A DNA stretch of 51,841 bases from the NCBI RefSeq assembly GCF_000709085.1, contig NZ_JFBD01000028.1, positions 1 to 51,841 of the forward strand. The letters run 5' to 3'. The DNA is from Virgibacillus alimentarius (lineage in GTDB: Bacteria; Bacillota; Bacilli; Bacillales; Amphibacillaceae). Positions 32,559 through 41,220 of the stretch are shown here, piece after piece (within the stretch, counting starts at the first letter, position 1; each line of letters starts with the position of its first letter). The notes beneath the pieces were generated by a model. The model saw only the letters and a program-made list of their open reading frames with translations, made no database searches and was not told the origin of the DNA. Made by a program: the position numbers and the translations under genes.

Positions 32559-34022
32559 TTATTCCATGCCCATCATTTTTTTCTTTGGTTTTCCTATAAG
32601 TGAGACTTTTGCTTTTTCCCGGTCTTTTTTGTTGCCAAGTACATACAATGTATCTCCATTTTTGATAATAGAGTTTCCTGTTGGAGTGATTAGCTCTTTG
32701 TCACGGACAATCCCTATAATTAGCGTATTATCTGGTAATTCCAGATCAATTAAAGAAGTATTTACTGCAGGAGAGAGATCGGTGATTGATACTTCCATGA
32801 TTTCAGAATCAGTATGTCCAAGTGTAATTAATTCCAGGCTTGGTTTTACTCCTGCTCCGCCATTGCCTGTTAGATTGAGTTTTGTAGCAAGCCAGGATAA
32901 GGTGCTTCCCTGAACTAACGCGGAAATTAAAACGACGAAAAAGACAGCATTAAAAATCAATTGGCTATTTTCGACATCAGCAATAATCGGGTAGGTGGCA
33001 AGCACGATAGGAACAGCGCCCTTTAAGCCAGACCAAGAAATAAATACCTTCTCTTTAAAGCTGTACTTCATGAATAGCATACAGATAAATACTGCAGCCG
33101 GACGGGCGATAAACATTAAAATAACAGTTAATAAGATACTGTCCCAGGCTACGGCCGGCAAGTGGCTTGGGAAAACGAGCAATCCAAGCAAAATAAACAT
33201 AATAATTTGCATCATAATGGCAAAACCTTCATTAAAACGCAATATCGTAAATCGGTACATTAAATCACTATTACCAACAAAGACAGCCATCACATAAACG
33301 GCAAGCAAACCACTTCCTCCAACGGTATCGGTAATAACATATGTAGAAGTAGCCATCCCCATTGCAAGAATGGGATAGAGTCCAGCTGTATCCAGCTTAA
33401 TATTATTAATAATAAGAACGATGAGTTTCCCGAGGGCTAAACCGAGGATCAATCCTAGTCCCATTTGTAAAAAGAAGCTACCAATTGCAGACCAAATCGT
33501 ACTTTCAGGGATCTGAATCAATTCAATAAAGGCAACCGTTAAAAAAACAGCCATTGGATCATTGGAACCTGATTCTGCTTCGAGTGTAGAAGTCAGTCGC
33601 TTGTTAATATTTTTATTGCCTAATACAGAAAATACAGCTGCTGCATCGGTTGAGCCGACAATAGCACCAAAAAGCATTCCTTCAAGCAGGGTAAAGTCCA
33701 GAATATACTTGGCTGCCAGCCCAACAATTATGGAAGTGATTAGTACACCAAATGTTGCCAGCACGCCTGCTGGGGCAAGGATGGGACGAACATGATGCCA
33801 TCTTGTATTTGCACCGCCATCAAACAAGATGATGATCAGTGCCATAATTCCAATAAGCTGTGTCAGATGTACATTTTCAAAGAATATAAACTGGTTGAGG
33901 CCCATACCTACTAATAGGAATAGAACTAGTGCAGGGAGACCTAAACGATTAGAAAATTTTGTGGTAAGTACTCCGATGATAAGCATAATAGAAAATAAGA
34001 AGATTAATGTTTCCATAGACAT
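32559..34022 (-). CDS. CPA1-type K+(Na+)/H+ antiporter with TrkA-C domain (CvrA-like)
   Basis: About 487 residues from my preferred start. Roughly 12 membrane helices (1-385) with the CPA1 motifs LFDGGANTRW near 72, GSTDAAAVFSVL near 125 and EAESGSNDPMAV near 150 (ND is the ion site), then GLKGAVPIVLATYPI near 335. A TrkA-C-like cytoplasmic domain follows (about 410-475: LPDNTLIIGIVRDKELITPTGN). This layout matches CvrA/NhaP2-type antiporters. The start at 34022 (MSMETLIFLF) is chosen because the upstream extension is AT-rich and not helix-like, and GGAAGGA lies before it. It stands alone; K+ or Na+ specificity cannot be decided. Confidence 0.9.
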   Translation of the reverse strand: MSMETLIFLFSIMLIIGVLTTKFSNRLGLPALVLFLLVGMGLNQFIFFENVHLTQLIGIMALIIILFDGGANTRWHHVRPILAPAGVLATFGVLITSIIVGLAAKYILDFTLLEGMLFGAIVGSTDAAAVFSVLGNKNINKRLTSTLEAESGSNDPMAVFLTVAFIELIQIPESTIWSAIGSFFLQMGLGLILGLALGKLIVLIINNIKLDTAGLYPILAMGMATSTYVITDTVGGSGLLAVYVMAVFVGNSDLMYRFTILRFNEGFAIMMQIIMFILLGLLVFPSHLPAVAWDSILLTVILMFIARPAAVFICMLFMKYSFKEKVFISWSGLKGAVPIVLATYPIIADVENSQLIFNAVFFVVLISALVQGSTLSWLATKLNLTGNGGAGVKPSLELITLGHTDSEIMEVSITDLSPAVNTSLIDLELPDNTLIIGIVRDKELITPTGNSIIKNGDTLYVLGNKKDREKAKVSLIGKPKKKMMGME

Positions 34023-34142
34023 AGTTACGCAATCCTTCCAAAAATATGGGTCTATACTAATGATAAACGTAAATTTTGAAAAAAACAAAAAATCCTTTTC
34101 AAAAATGACATATTTTATATAAAAATGCAAAAAACAAGGCGA

Positions 34143-34787
34143 CTATACCTTGCTTTGTTGAGTTTCATTCGTACTTTGAAATTTCCCGCGCTTTATATAG
34201 ATAATACGATCACCTAGTTTTTTTGCCTCTTCATGGCTATGTGTAACCATAATAACAGGAATTCCCCAAAGTTTTTGGAGGCGTATTAATTCATGATGCC
34301 CTTTCGCTCGAGTCTCATCATCCAGAGCTGAAAATGGTTCGTCTAGAAGTAATAACTGTGGTTCGGTTGCTAGCGCACGGGCGATAGCAACGCGCTGTTT
34401 TTCCCCTCCGGAGATTTCATGCGGATATTGCTGGATCAGATGTCCGATATTTAGCTCTTCCATCAAATCTTTTGCTAATTTTTCTGATTTCATCCCGTAG
34501 GAAATGTTTTTCCAAACCGTCATATGTGGAAACAATGCGTAATCTTGGAATAAATAGCCGATTTTTCTTTGCTGCATGGGAACGTGTGATTTTTTCCCTT
34601 TAAAAAAGATTTTATCATTTAACGAGATAAGGCCTTCGTTTGCCTTGCTTAATCCGGCAATACAGTTAAGGATTGTTGTTTTTCCTGACCCTGAGGCCCC
34701 AAATAAAACAACAATTTCATTTCTCACAACAAATTCCACATCTAATTCAAAATGGAAAAGGCTTTTTCGGATATGCACATTTAGCAT
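34143..34787 (-). CDS. modC: Molybdate ABC transporter ATPase, short form
   Basis: A 214-residue ABC ATPase for molybdate or tungstate import. Walker A GASGSGKTT, Q-loop YLFQDYALFPHMTV, signature ISGGEKQRVAIARAL, Walker B LLLLDEPFSALD and switch MVTHSHEEAKKLG are all present. It is short because the C-terminal molybdate-binding Mop domain of enteric ModC is missing, so the ATPase cannot sense oxyanion itself. It follows modB by 13 bp; ATG with AAAGGGG upstream. It completes a modABC operon, whereas B. subtilis yvgLM lacks an ATPase gene. Confidence 0.9.
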   Translation of the reverse strand: MLNVHIRKSLFHFELDVEFVVRNEIVVLFGASGSGKTTILNCIAGLSKANEGLISLNDKIFFKGKKSHVPMQQRKIGYLFQDYALFPHMTVWKNISYGMKSEKLAKDLMEELNIGHLIQQYPHEISGGEKQRVAIARALATEPQLLLLDEPFSALDDETRAKGHHELIRLQKLWGIPVIMVTHSHEEAKKLGDRIIYIKRGKFQSTNETQQSKV

Positions 34788-34800
34788 GATTTAAACCCCT

Positions 34801-35496
34801 TTATTCATTGTTACGCTGCCTGGAGTAACGCATCATATTTCGTTTACTCCACCAGTTTAACCATAAAATAGCACTGAATCCGAGTGCGATAATAAGAATA
34901 ACCCAGAACGTAGCCATTTCCATATTTCCTGATTCTACTTCAAAATAGATAGCTAATGGAATCGTATCTGTGACATTAGGGATATAGCCTGCTAACATGA
35001 GCGTAGCCCCAAATTCACCTAATGCACGGGCAAAGGCTAAAACAAGTCCTGCTAATAACCCAGGCCATGCGAGTGGAAAAGAGATTGTCCAAAAGACACG
35101 CCATTTGGATGCTCCCATTGTATAGGCAGCATTCTCTACGTTTTTATCATATTGTTTAAATGCAGCTGCTGCACTTTGATACATTAATGGGAAGGAAACA
35201 ACCACTGCTGCAATGATCACAGCATACCATGTAAAGACAACTTGAAAATCGAACCAATCCATTAAAAGGCGTCCGAGGAAACTATTTTTACCAAAGAGCC
35301 AAAGTAAACCAAATCCTACAACCGTCGGAGGTAGAACAAGTGGCAACATAATGATCGCTTCGAGGATTCCCTTTCCTGGAAATGAATTGCGTGCGATGAT
35401 GCGGGCTAGTATCACACCTGTGATAAATACAATAACAGTAGCGATAGCAGCGGTTTTAAAAGATAACCATAATGGCGATAAATTAACCGTATCCAT
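34801..35496 (-). CDS. modB: Molybdate ABC transporter permease
   Basis: A 231-residue ModB-type permease with five helices. The coupling loop NVENAAYTMGASKWRVFWTISFPLAWPGL is at about 123-151 and the family block ARALGEFGATLMLAGYIP near 159. I start at the ATG 35494-35496, seven nt after AGGTGA; the longer frame begins with a TTG two codons earlier. Located 13 bp after modA, closely coupled. Confidence 0.93.
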   Translation of the reverse strand: MDTVNLSPLWLSFKTAAIATVIVFITGVILARIIARNSFPGKGILEAIIMLPLVLPPTVVGFGLLWLFGKNSFLGRLLMDWFDFQVVFTWYAVIIAAVVVSFPLMYQSAAAAFKQYDKNVENAAYTMGASKWRVFWTISFPLAWPGLLAGLVLAFARALGEFGATLMLAGYIPNVTDTIPLAIYFEVESGNMEMATFWVILIIALGFSAILWLNWWSKRNMMRYSRQRNNE

Positions 35497-35509
35497 AAAC
35501 AATCACCTA

Positions 35510-36316
35510 TTACTTTTGAAAGCCGTATTTTTCCAAGATCTCTTGGGCTTGATCAGTTTCCATATAATTCAAAAAGTCTTTTGCTTCTTGCTCATGTTCT
35601 GTATCAGCGATAACCGCTCCAGGATAGATAATCGGATCATGTACATCCTTATCAACGGTGGTGAGTTTATTTATTTTGTCTGAAGTTTCTGCATCACTTT
35701 CATAGACGAAACCAATATCGACATTCCCAGTTTCAACATATGTTAACACTTGACGAACGTCTTTGGCTAATATAATGCTATCCTCGAGTTTGTCCCACAT
35801 TTTCATGTTTTTCAAGGATTGTTCGGTATATTTTCCTGCTGGTACACTTTCGGGGTTACCGATTGCAATTTGCTCTACATCTTTATCGTTCATATCTTCC
35901 ACTTTTTCATAATCCAGCGTTGATGATTTTCCAGTAATTAAGACGAGGTTGTTGCCGGTTATATCCGACCTTGTATCTACGATGATCTTCTCTTCTTCCT
36001 CAAGCGTGTCCATCCAGTCCTGGTTAGCGGAAATAAATACATCAGCAGGAGCTCCTTGTTGAATTTGTTGAGCTAAGCTGCCGGATCCGCCAAAATTAAA
36101 AGTGAGTTTCACTTGATTTTCCTTTTCATAGATTGATTTAATCTCATCAAGTGCATCGGTAAGACTAGCCGCTGCGGAAATGGTTAAATTCATTTCCTCA
36201 CTGTTTTTTGATTCTGTGCGATTACTTTTTGTTTCTGTATTCTCACTGTTATTGGAACAACCGATAGCTAGTACAACAAACAACAATAAGAATAAAATGA
36301 TTTTTACCTTATTCAA
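35510..36316 (-). CDS. modA: Molybdate-binding lipoprotein
   Basis: A 268-residue ModA lipoprotein. Signal peptide with lipobox LAIGC (Cys20), a Ser/Asn linker, then the oxyanion-binding fold: LTISAAASLTDALDEI with the binding Ser residues, NFGGSGSLAQQIQQGAPADVF, VDTRSDITGNNLVLI, DVRQVLTYVETGNVDIGFVY. TTG start at 36314-36316, six nt after GGAGGG. The SD lies inside one arm of the palindromic operator, so a bound regulator could also mask it. Confidence 0.94.
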   Translation of the reverse strand: MNKVKIILFLLLFVVLAIGCSNNSENTETKSNRTESKNSEEMNLTISAAASLTDALDEIKSIYEKENQVKLTFNFGGSGSLAQQIQQGAPADVFISANQDWMDTLEEEEKIIVDTRSDITGNNLVLITGKSSTLDYEKVEDMNDKDVEQIAIGNPESVPAGKYTEQSLKNMKMWDKLEDSIILAKDVRQVLTYVETGNVDIGFVYESDAETSDKINKLTTVDKDVHDPIIYPGAVIADTEHEQEAKDFLNYMETDQAQEILEKYGFQK

Positions 36317-36324
36317 TTGTATCC

Positions 36325-36374
36325 CTCCAAGTTATAATTAGTTATAACTAGATATATCTAATTATAACTTGGAG
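36325..36374. promoter_or_regulatory. Long palindromic operator between modA and yvgK
   Basis: CTCCAAGTTATAATTAG (36325-36341) is matched perfectly by its complement at 36358-36374, giving 17-bp arms with a 16-bp centre that itself has GTTATAACTAG. It lies between divergent modA and the YvgK-type gene, and is the likely binding site of that regulator. Promoters on both sides probably overlap the arms. Confidence 0.8.
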
Positions 36375-36432
36375 TCTATGAATAGTAAATGATAACATAA
36401 GAATAGTAACAATATTCAGGGGTGTTTAACAT

Positions 36433-37344
36433 ATGCTGCAAAATGAATCGTATACGCCGGAGGAAATTTCAAAATTACTTAAGGTCTCCAAACTCACGGT
36501 ATATGACTTAATAAAAAAGGGAGAGTTGCAAGCCTATCGCGTTGGAAGGCAAATGAGAGTGGATCAGGAGGAGCTAGAGAATTATAAAAGCCGAGGGAAG
36601 GAAACTAGACTTGCTGCACCTGCTAAAGAAAGTCAGCAATCATCAAGCTCTATCGTTATCAGCGGGCAGGACAGTAGCTTAGATATATTAGGGAAGAAAA
36701 TGGAGGCGCAATCAAGCAAGTATCGTCCGCTTCGTTCTTATGCCGGCAGTTTAGACAATTTAATTGCGATGTATCAGGGGAGGGCTGATATTATCAGTAC
36801 CCACCTGTTTGACGGGGACACAAACGAATATAACATTCCTTATATAAGAAAGTTCCTTGTAAGCCACTCCTTTATCGTTGTTCAATTCGTAAAGCGGCGG
36901 GCAGGACTTTACACAGCGAAGGGAAATCCGCATAAACTAAGTAGCTGGGAGGATCTCAAAAGCAATAAAATAAGAATGATCAATAGGGAAAAAGGGGCTG
37001 GGGCTCGCGTCCTTTTGGATGAACAACTACGAATACATAACATTTCTAAAGATGAGCTGAAGGGATATAACAATGAAGAAACGAGTCATCTTGCTGTCGC
37101 TTCTGCTGTGGCAAATGGAAAAGCGGACGTGGGAGTGGGGATTGAACAGATCGCAAAAATAACAGCTATCGATTTTATACCGATGATTGATGAAAGTTAT
37201 GACCTGGTTATGCTGAAAAGCGGGAAGAACCAGTCGCTTATTTCCGATGTATTGGAAGTTTTAAATAACGCTGATTTCAAGGAAGAGCTTCAATCTCTAG
37301 GTTATGATTGTCATGGGATTGGCCAAATCATCTGGGAGCAGTAA
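36433..37344 (+). CDS. yvgK: YvgK-type regulator: HTH plus molybdate-binding-like domain
   Basis: A 303-residue protein combining an N-terminal excisionase/MerR-like HTH (about 8-55, YTPEEISKLLKVSKLTVYDLIKKGELQAYRVG) with a periplasmic-binding-protein-like domain (about 75-300, ISGQDSSLDILGKK, IDNLIAMYQGRADIISTHLFDG-type segment, IRMINREKGAGARVLLDEQL). B. subtilis YvgK has the same layout next to yvgLM (modAB). It probably senses molybdate with a copy of the binding domain and represses the divergent modABC operon through the palindrome between them. ATG with GGGGTG upstream. Confidence 0.88.
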   Translation: MLQNESYTPEEISKLLKVSKLTVYDLIKKGELQAYRVGRQMRVDQEELENYKSRGKETRLAAPAKESQQSSSSIVISGQDSSLDILGKKMEAQSSKYRPLRSYAGSLDNLIAMYQGRADIISTHLFDGDTNEYNIPYIRKFLVSHSFIVVQFVKRRAGLYTAKGNPHKLSSWEDLKSNKIRMINREKGAGARVLLDEQLRIHNISKDELKGYNNEETSHLAVASAVANGKADVGVGIEQIAKITAIDFIPMIDESYDLVMLKSGKNQSLISDVLEVLNNADFKEELQSLGYDCHGIGQIIWEQ

Positions 37345-37380
37345 CTGGCTGTACTCCTTTCGTAAAATTACTTTGTCAGC

Positions 37381-37407
37381 ATGATATAGCTTGCCCCTGC
37401 ATACGAT
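37381..37407 (+). promoter_or_regulatory. Possible sigma-E promoter of prkA
   Basis: CATACGAT (37400-37407) differs from the sigma-E -10 in one position, with ATGATAT (37381-37387) 12 bp upstream as a weak -35. Known family regulation in B. subtilis (mother-cell sigma-E) makes this plausible. Confidence 0.4.
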
Positions 37408-37441
37408 GTATAAACCGTGACATATATGGAGGGGAATATAA

Positions 37442-39337
37442 ATGGATATTCTGAACAAGGTTAGGAATCACCGAGAAGAAGAAGAACGGTTAAAATGGGA
37501 AGGGACATTCGCGGAATATTTAGATATAGTGAAGGAGCGGCCAGAAGTGGCACAAACAGCTCATTCACGAATTTATAATATGATTAAGCATGCTGGCGTG
37601 TTGGAACGAGATGGAAGAAAAATGTATCAATTTTTTGGAAAAGAGATATTTGGATTAGAAGATGCGATTGAGAAACTTGTGGAAGAGTATTTACACCCTG
37701 CGGCGAAACGCTTGGATGTTCGTAAGCGTATTTTATTATTAATGGGACCAGTCAGTGGGGGAAAGTCTACCGTAGTCACCATGCTTAAGCGCGGCCTTGA
37801 GCAGTTTTCCAGAACAGATGAAGGAGCGGTTTATGCCATTAAGGGTTGTCCGATGCATGAAGATCCACTTCATTTGATCCCCAATCATCTTAGGGGAGAT
37901 TTCTATAAAGAATATGGGGTGCGAATAGAGGGAAGCTTATCTCCGCTGAATGCCATGCGGCTTGAGAAAGAATATGGAGGGAGAATTGAAGATGTTGAGG
38001 TAGAGCGCATCTTTTTATCAGAGGATAGGCGAGTTGGCATTGGAACATTTAGTCCTTCTGATCCCAAATCACAGGATATTGCTGATTTAACAGGAAGTAT
38101 TGATTTTTCAACCATTGCTGAATATGGGTCTGAATCGGACCCGCGTGCATATCGGTTTGATGGTGAGTTAAACAAGGCGAACCGGGGAATGATGGAGTTT
38201 CAGGAAATGCTGAAGTGTGATGAGAAGTTTCTCTGGCATTTGCTTTCTTTAACACAGGAGGGGAATTTCAAGGCCGGTCGTTTTGCGTTAATTAGTGCCG
38301 ATGAACTCATTGTTGCTCATACGAACGAGGCAGAATACCGGTCATTTATATCCAATAAAAAGAATGAAGCGCTGCATTCCCGTATTATCGTTATGCCTAT
38401 TCCATATAATTTGCGAGTAAGTGAAGAAGAGCGTATTTATCAAAAAATGATTAATGAGAGTGATATGGCTCATGTTCATATCGCCCCTCATGCACTTCGA
38501 GTTGCTGCTATCTTTTCCATTTTAACAAGGCTAAATGACAGCAAAAAACAAGGCGTTGATCTTATTAAGAAAATGCGCTTATATGATGGAGAAAGTGTGG
38601 AGGGATATAATCAGGTTGATGTAGATGAATTAAGGAAGGAGTTTCCTGAAGAAGGAATGGATGGGATTGACCCTCGCTATGTCATTAACCGGATTTCCTC
38701 AACGATTATCCGCAAGGAAGTTCCTTCGATAAACGCACTGGATGTTTTGCGTTCTCTAAAAGAGGGGCTTGATCAGCATGCGTCTATTTCAGATGAAGGC
38801 AAGGAAAAGTATATGAATTATATCGCAGTTGCCAGAAGGGAATATGATGAAATTGCGAAGAAAGAAGTTCAAAAAGCGTTTGTTTATTCCTATGAAGAGT
38901 CTGCCAAAACATTAATGGATAATTATCTTGATAATGTGGAAGCGTTTTGTAATAAAAACAAGCTAAAGGATCCGCTGACTGGCGAGGAAATGAATCCAGA
39001 TGAGAAATTAATGCGTTCGATTGAGGAACAAATTGGTATTTCGGAAAATGCTAAAAGAGCTTTTCGAGAGGAAATTCTTATCCGCATCTCAGCTTTCGCC
39101 AGAAAAGGAAAACGATTCGACTATAATTCGCACGAGCGTTTGCGAGAAGCGATTCAAAAGAAGCTTTTTGCGGATTTAAAAGATGTTGTTAAGATTACAA
39201 CATCCACACAAACCCCAGATGAATCGCAGCTGAAGAAGATTAATGAAGTGATTGCCAGATTAATTGATGAATATGGCTATAATTCTGTTTCAGCGAATGA
39301 ATTATTGCGTTATGTAGGAAGTCTGCTCAATCGGTAG
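37442..39337 (+). CDS. prkA: PrkA serine protein kinase / AAA protein
   Basis: A 631-residue PrkA. The N-terminal AAA-type module has Walker A GPVSGGKST (102-110), preceded by RKRILLL, and the internal GSIDFSTIAEYGSESDPRAY block typical of PrkA. The C-terminal kinase-like region starts near 380 and ends in LLRYVGSLLNR. PrkA acts with YhbH and SpoVR; in B. subtilis it affects sporulation through the mother-cell programme, and the E. coli equivalents are yeaG-yeaH-ycgB. ATG with GGAGGGG upstream. Full length and intact. Confidence 0.96.
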   Translation: MDILNKVRNHREEEERLKWEGTFAEYLDIVKERPEVAQTAHSRIYNMIKHAGVLERDGRKMYQFFGKEIFGLEDAIEKLVEEYLHPAAKRLDVRKRILLLMGPVSGGKSTVVTMLKRGLEQFSRTDEGAVYAIKGCPMHEDPLHLIPNHLRGDFYKEYGVRIEGSLSPLNAMRLEKEYGGRIEDVEVERIFLSEDRRVGIGTFSPSDPKSQDIADLTGSIDFSTIAEYGSESDPRAYRFDGELNKANRGMMEFQEMLKCDEKFLWHLLSLTQEGNFKAGRFALISADELIVAHTNEAEYRSFISNKKNEALHSRIIVMPIPYNLRVSEEERIYQKMINESDMAHVHIAPHALRVAAIFSILTRLNDSKKQGVDLIKKMRLYDGESVEGYNQVDVDELRKEFPEEGMDGIDPRYVINRISSTIIRKEVPSINALDVLRSLKEGLDQHASISDEGKEKYMNYIAVARREYDEIAKKEVQKAFVYSYEESAKTLMDNYLDNVEAFCNKNKLKDPLTGEEMNPDEKLMRSIEEQIGISENAKRAFREEILIRISAFARKGKRFDYNSHERLREAIQKKLFADLKDVVKITTSTQTPDESQLKKINEVIARLIDEYGYNSVSANELLRYVGSLLNR

Positions 39338-39352
39338 TTAAAAAAAGGATAC

Positions 39353-39396
39353 AAAAAATAACAAGACTTATCTTCGCGTGAGTCTTGTTATTTTTT
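39353..39396 (+). terminator. Terminator between prkA and yhbH
   Basis: AAAAAATAACAAGACT (39353-39368) pairs with its complement (about 39381-39396), loop about 12 nt, followed by a T run. prkA and yhbH are therefore probably separate units. Confidence 0.85.
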
Positions 39397-39490
39397 TACC
39401 CAAAGTTCTCTAAAAATGCAATAACTTGTTTGTGCTTGCATAGGATAAATAAAGTACAAAATTTTCTTAAAATAGTTAGGTGGGGATAGA

Positions 39491-40651
39491 ATGCAGGAAG
39501 AAGAAAAAAGTAGTTTCGCCGTCTCCAAGGAAAACTGGTCTCTCCATCGTAAAGGCTATCAAGATCAACAGCGTCATATAGAAAAGGTGAAAGATGCCAT
39601 TCAAAATAATTTGCCCGACTTAGTCAGTGAAGAAAGTATTATCATGTCGAATGGTCGGGAAAAGGTAAAAATTCCGATTCGTTCGTTAGACGAATATAAA
39701 ATACGTTATAATCATAATAAATCAAAGCATGTGGGCCAAGGTGATGGGGATAGTGAAATCGGTGATCTTGTTGCTCGTGACCCAAATGGAAAAGAGGGTG
39801 TTGGAGGCGGAAAAAAGGCGGGAGATCAGCCAGGTGAGGATTATTATGAAGCGGAAGTATCACTAGCGGAATTGGAAGACGCTCTATTTAAAGAATTGGA
39901 GCTGCCTAATTTGCAGGAAAAGGATAAAGCAGAAATCATAACAGATGATGTGGAATTTAATGATGTACGCAAGAAAGGACTTATGGGAAATGTGGATAAA
40001 AAGCGGACGATTTTAACTGCTTTAAAAAGAAATGCACAAGAGGGAAAACCGAAAATAACTCCTATCCATAATGATGATTTACGCTTTAAAACGTGGAATG
40101 ACGTCATTAAACCCGAATCAAAAGCTGTTGTTCTAGCAATGATGGATACGAGTGCATCCATGGGTAATTTTGAGAAGTATATAGCGAGAAGTTTCTTTTT
40201 CTGGATGACAAAGTTTTTACGTTCAAAATATGAAACCGTTGAAATTGCATTTATTGCACATCATACAGAAGCGAAAGTCGTATCAGAAGAAGCCTTTTTC
40301 TCAAAAGGAGAAAGCGGTGGAACGATCTGTTCATCCGCTTATCACAAAGCTTTAGAGCTAATCGATGAAAGATATCATCCGTCCAGCTATAATATATACC
40401 CTTTTCATTTTTCAGACGGTGAAAATATCACATCGGATAATCCAAACTGTATCAAATTGGTAAATGAGATCATGGATGTTTCGAGTATGTTTGGCTACGG
40501 GGAGGTAAATGCATATAATCGCAGATCCACTTTAATGAATGCCTATAAGACATTTGAAAATCCTAAATTCCGTCATTATATTCTAAAAGAAAAACGTGAT
40601 GTATACCATGCAATGAAAAGCTTTTTTAGAAAAGAAACAGCAACGGCTTAA
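39491..40651 (+). CDS. yhbH: YhbH, DUF444 sporulation protein
   Basis: A 386-residue DUF444 protein (YeaH/YhbH). The N-terminal half is charged, with a glycine-rich linker ([19 protein letters not shown] near 90-110). The C-terminal half is von Willebrand A-like, with the MIDAS-type DTSASMG near 218-224 and [12 protein letters not shown] near 311. In B. subtilis yhbH is a sigma-E gene and lies beside prkA, as here. ATG follows GTGGGG. A CATAGGAT at 39439-39446 could be a weak sigma-E -10. Intact and of normal length. Confidence 0.95.
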   Translation: MQEEEKSSFAVSKENWSLHRKGYQDQQRHIEKVKDAIQNNLPDLVSEESIIMSNGREKVKIPIRSLDEYKIRYNHNKSKHVGQGDGDSEIGDLVARDPNGKEGVGGGKKAGDQPGEDYYEAEVSLAELEDALFKELELPNLQEKDKAEIITDDVEFNDVRKKGLMGNVDKKRTILTALKRNAQEGKPKITPIHNDDLRFKTWNDVIKPESKAVVLAMMDTSASMGNFEKYIARSFFFWMTKFLRSKYETVEIAFIAHHTEAKVVSEEAFFSKGESGGTICSSAYHKALELIDERYHPSSYNIYPFHFSDGENITSDNPNCIKLVNEIMDVSSMFGYGEVNAYNRRSTLMNAYKTFENPKFRHYILKEKRDVYHAMKSFFRKETATA

Positions 40652-40679
40652 AATCTCCCCTAAGCTGGGGGATTTTTTT
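40652..40679 (+). terminator. Terminator after yhbH
   Basis: AATCTCCCC (40653-40660 region) pairs with GGGGGATT (40666-40673), a 5-nt loop and seven T. It starts at the stop codon and can also serve the minus-strand gene from the right. Confidence 0.88.
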
Positions 40680-40705
40680 GACTTTATAAGGGCCTCTTAC
40701 TTGGT

Positions 40706-41053
40706 TCATTCTACCAGCTCTATTTTATAAACGCCGCGATCCGTACTTATTAGAAATTGATAGCCGTCGTACTCATATAATGTCGTATCCTGAAGTGGTA
40801 TCTCATAGAGATTGTCTGGCAAAGTGTATGGATCCTTGTCTGTTTGAATGGACCCACCTCCATTTAAATGAAGTGCATGCATTGCTTCATAATCATCGAT
40901 TCTTCTTGTGTTGGTTGCATAGGAAATATGGTCTAAATGTAGACATGTCTCGTCAACATCATCCAGTTCATGCTTCATAATTTTAATCGTATGTCCGGTC
41001 CATTGGTGGATTAATCGGTTAAATTCCTCAACGGTTATAAAATGATGATTCAT
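40706..41053 (-). CDS. Small hypothetical protein, 115 aa, between yhbH and spoVR
   Basis: A 115-residue, His- and Asp-rich acidic protein on the strand opposite to its neighbours. N-terminus NHHFITVEEFNRLIHQWTGH, then HELDDVDETCLHLDHISYATNTRRIDDYEAMHALHL, and a beta-type C-terminus (YEYDGYQFLISTDRGVYKIELVE). No membrane segment. The second in-frame Met (ATG ending at 41053) has AGGAGG seven nt upstream, so I use it. I recall similar small unnamed proteins in Bacillaceae but know no function. Confidence 0.75.
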   Translation of the reverse strand: MNHHFITVEEFNRLIHQWTGHTIKIMKHELDDVDETCLHLDHISYATNTRRIDDYEAMHALHLNGGGSIQTDKDPYTLPDNLYEIPLQDTTLYEYDGYQFLISTDRGVYKIELVE

Positions 41054-41163
41054 GTTCATCCCTCCTGATCTTATACTTTCCTTGATTGATGTAAACATAC
41101 AGAAATAATTGAGGTACAAAAAGTGTTTTTTAACATACACTTCATTGTTTAAGAAGTGCCTAT

Positions 41164-41191
41164 CATTATTCCTCCTTTTGCTTCATAAACT
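41164..41191 (+). promoter_or_regulatory. Possible sigma-E promoter of spoVR
   Basis: CATAAACT (41184-41191) matches the sigma-E -10 (CATACANT) with one change, and CATTATT (41164-41170) lies 13 bp upstream. It leaves a ~25-nt leader to the spoVR TTG, with GGAGGG in place. spoVR is sigma-E dependent in B. subtilis. Confidence 0.5.
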
Positions 41192-41220
41192 ATAAAAAGC
41201 AACGTTTGGAGGGATACTAA

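Noticed and set aside
34023-34130. N-terminal extension of the antiporter
   Set aside because: The Phe/Lys-rich extension is unlike family N-termini and the internal start at 34022 has a ribosome site.
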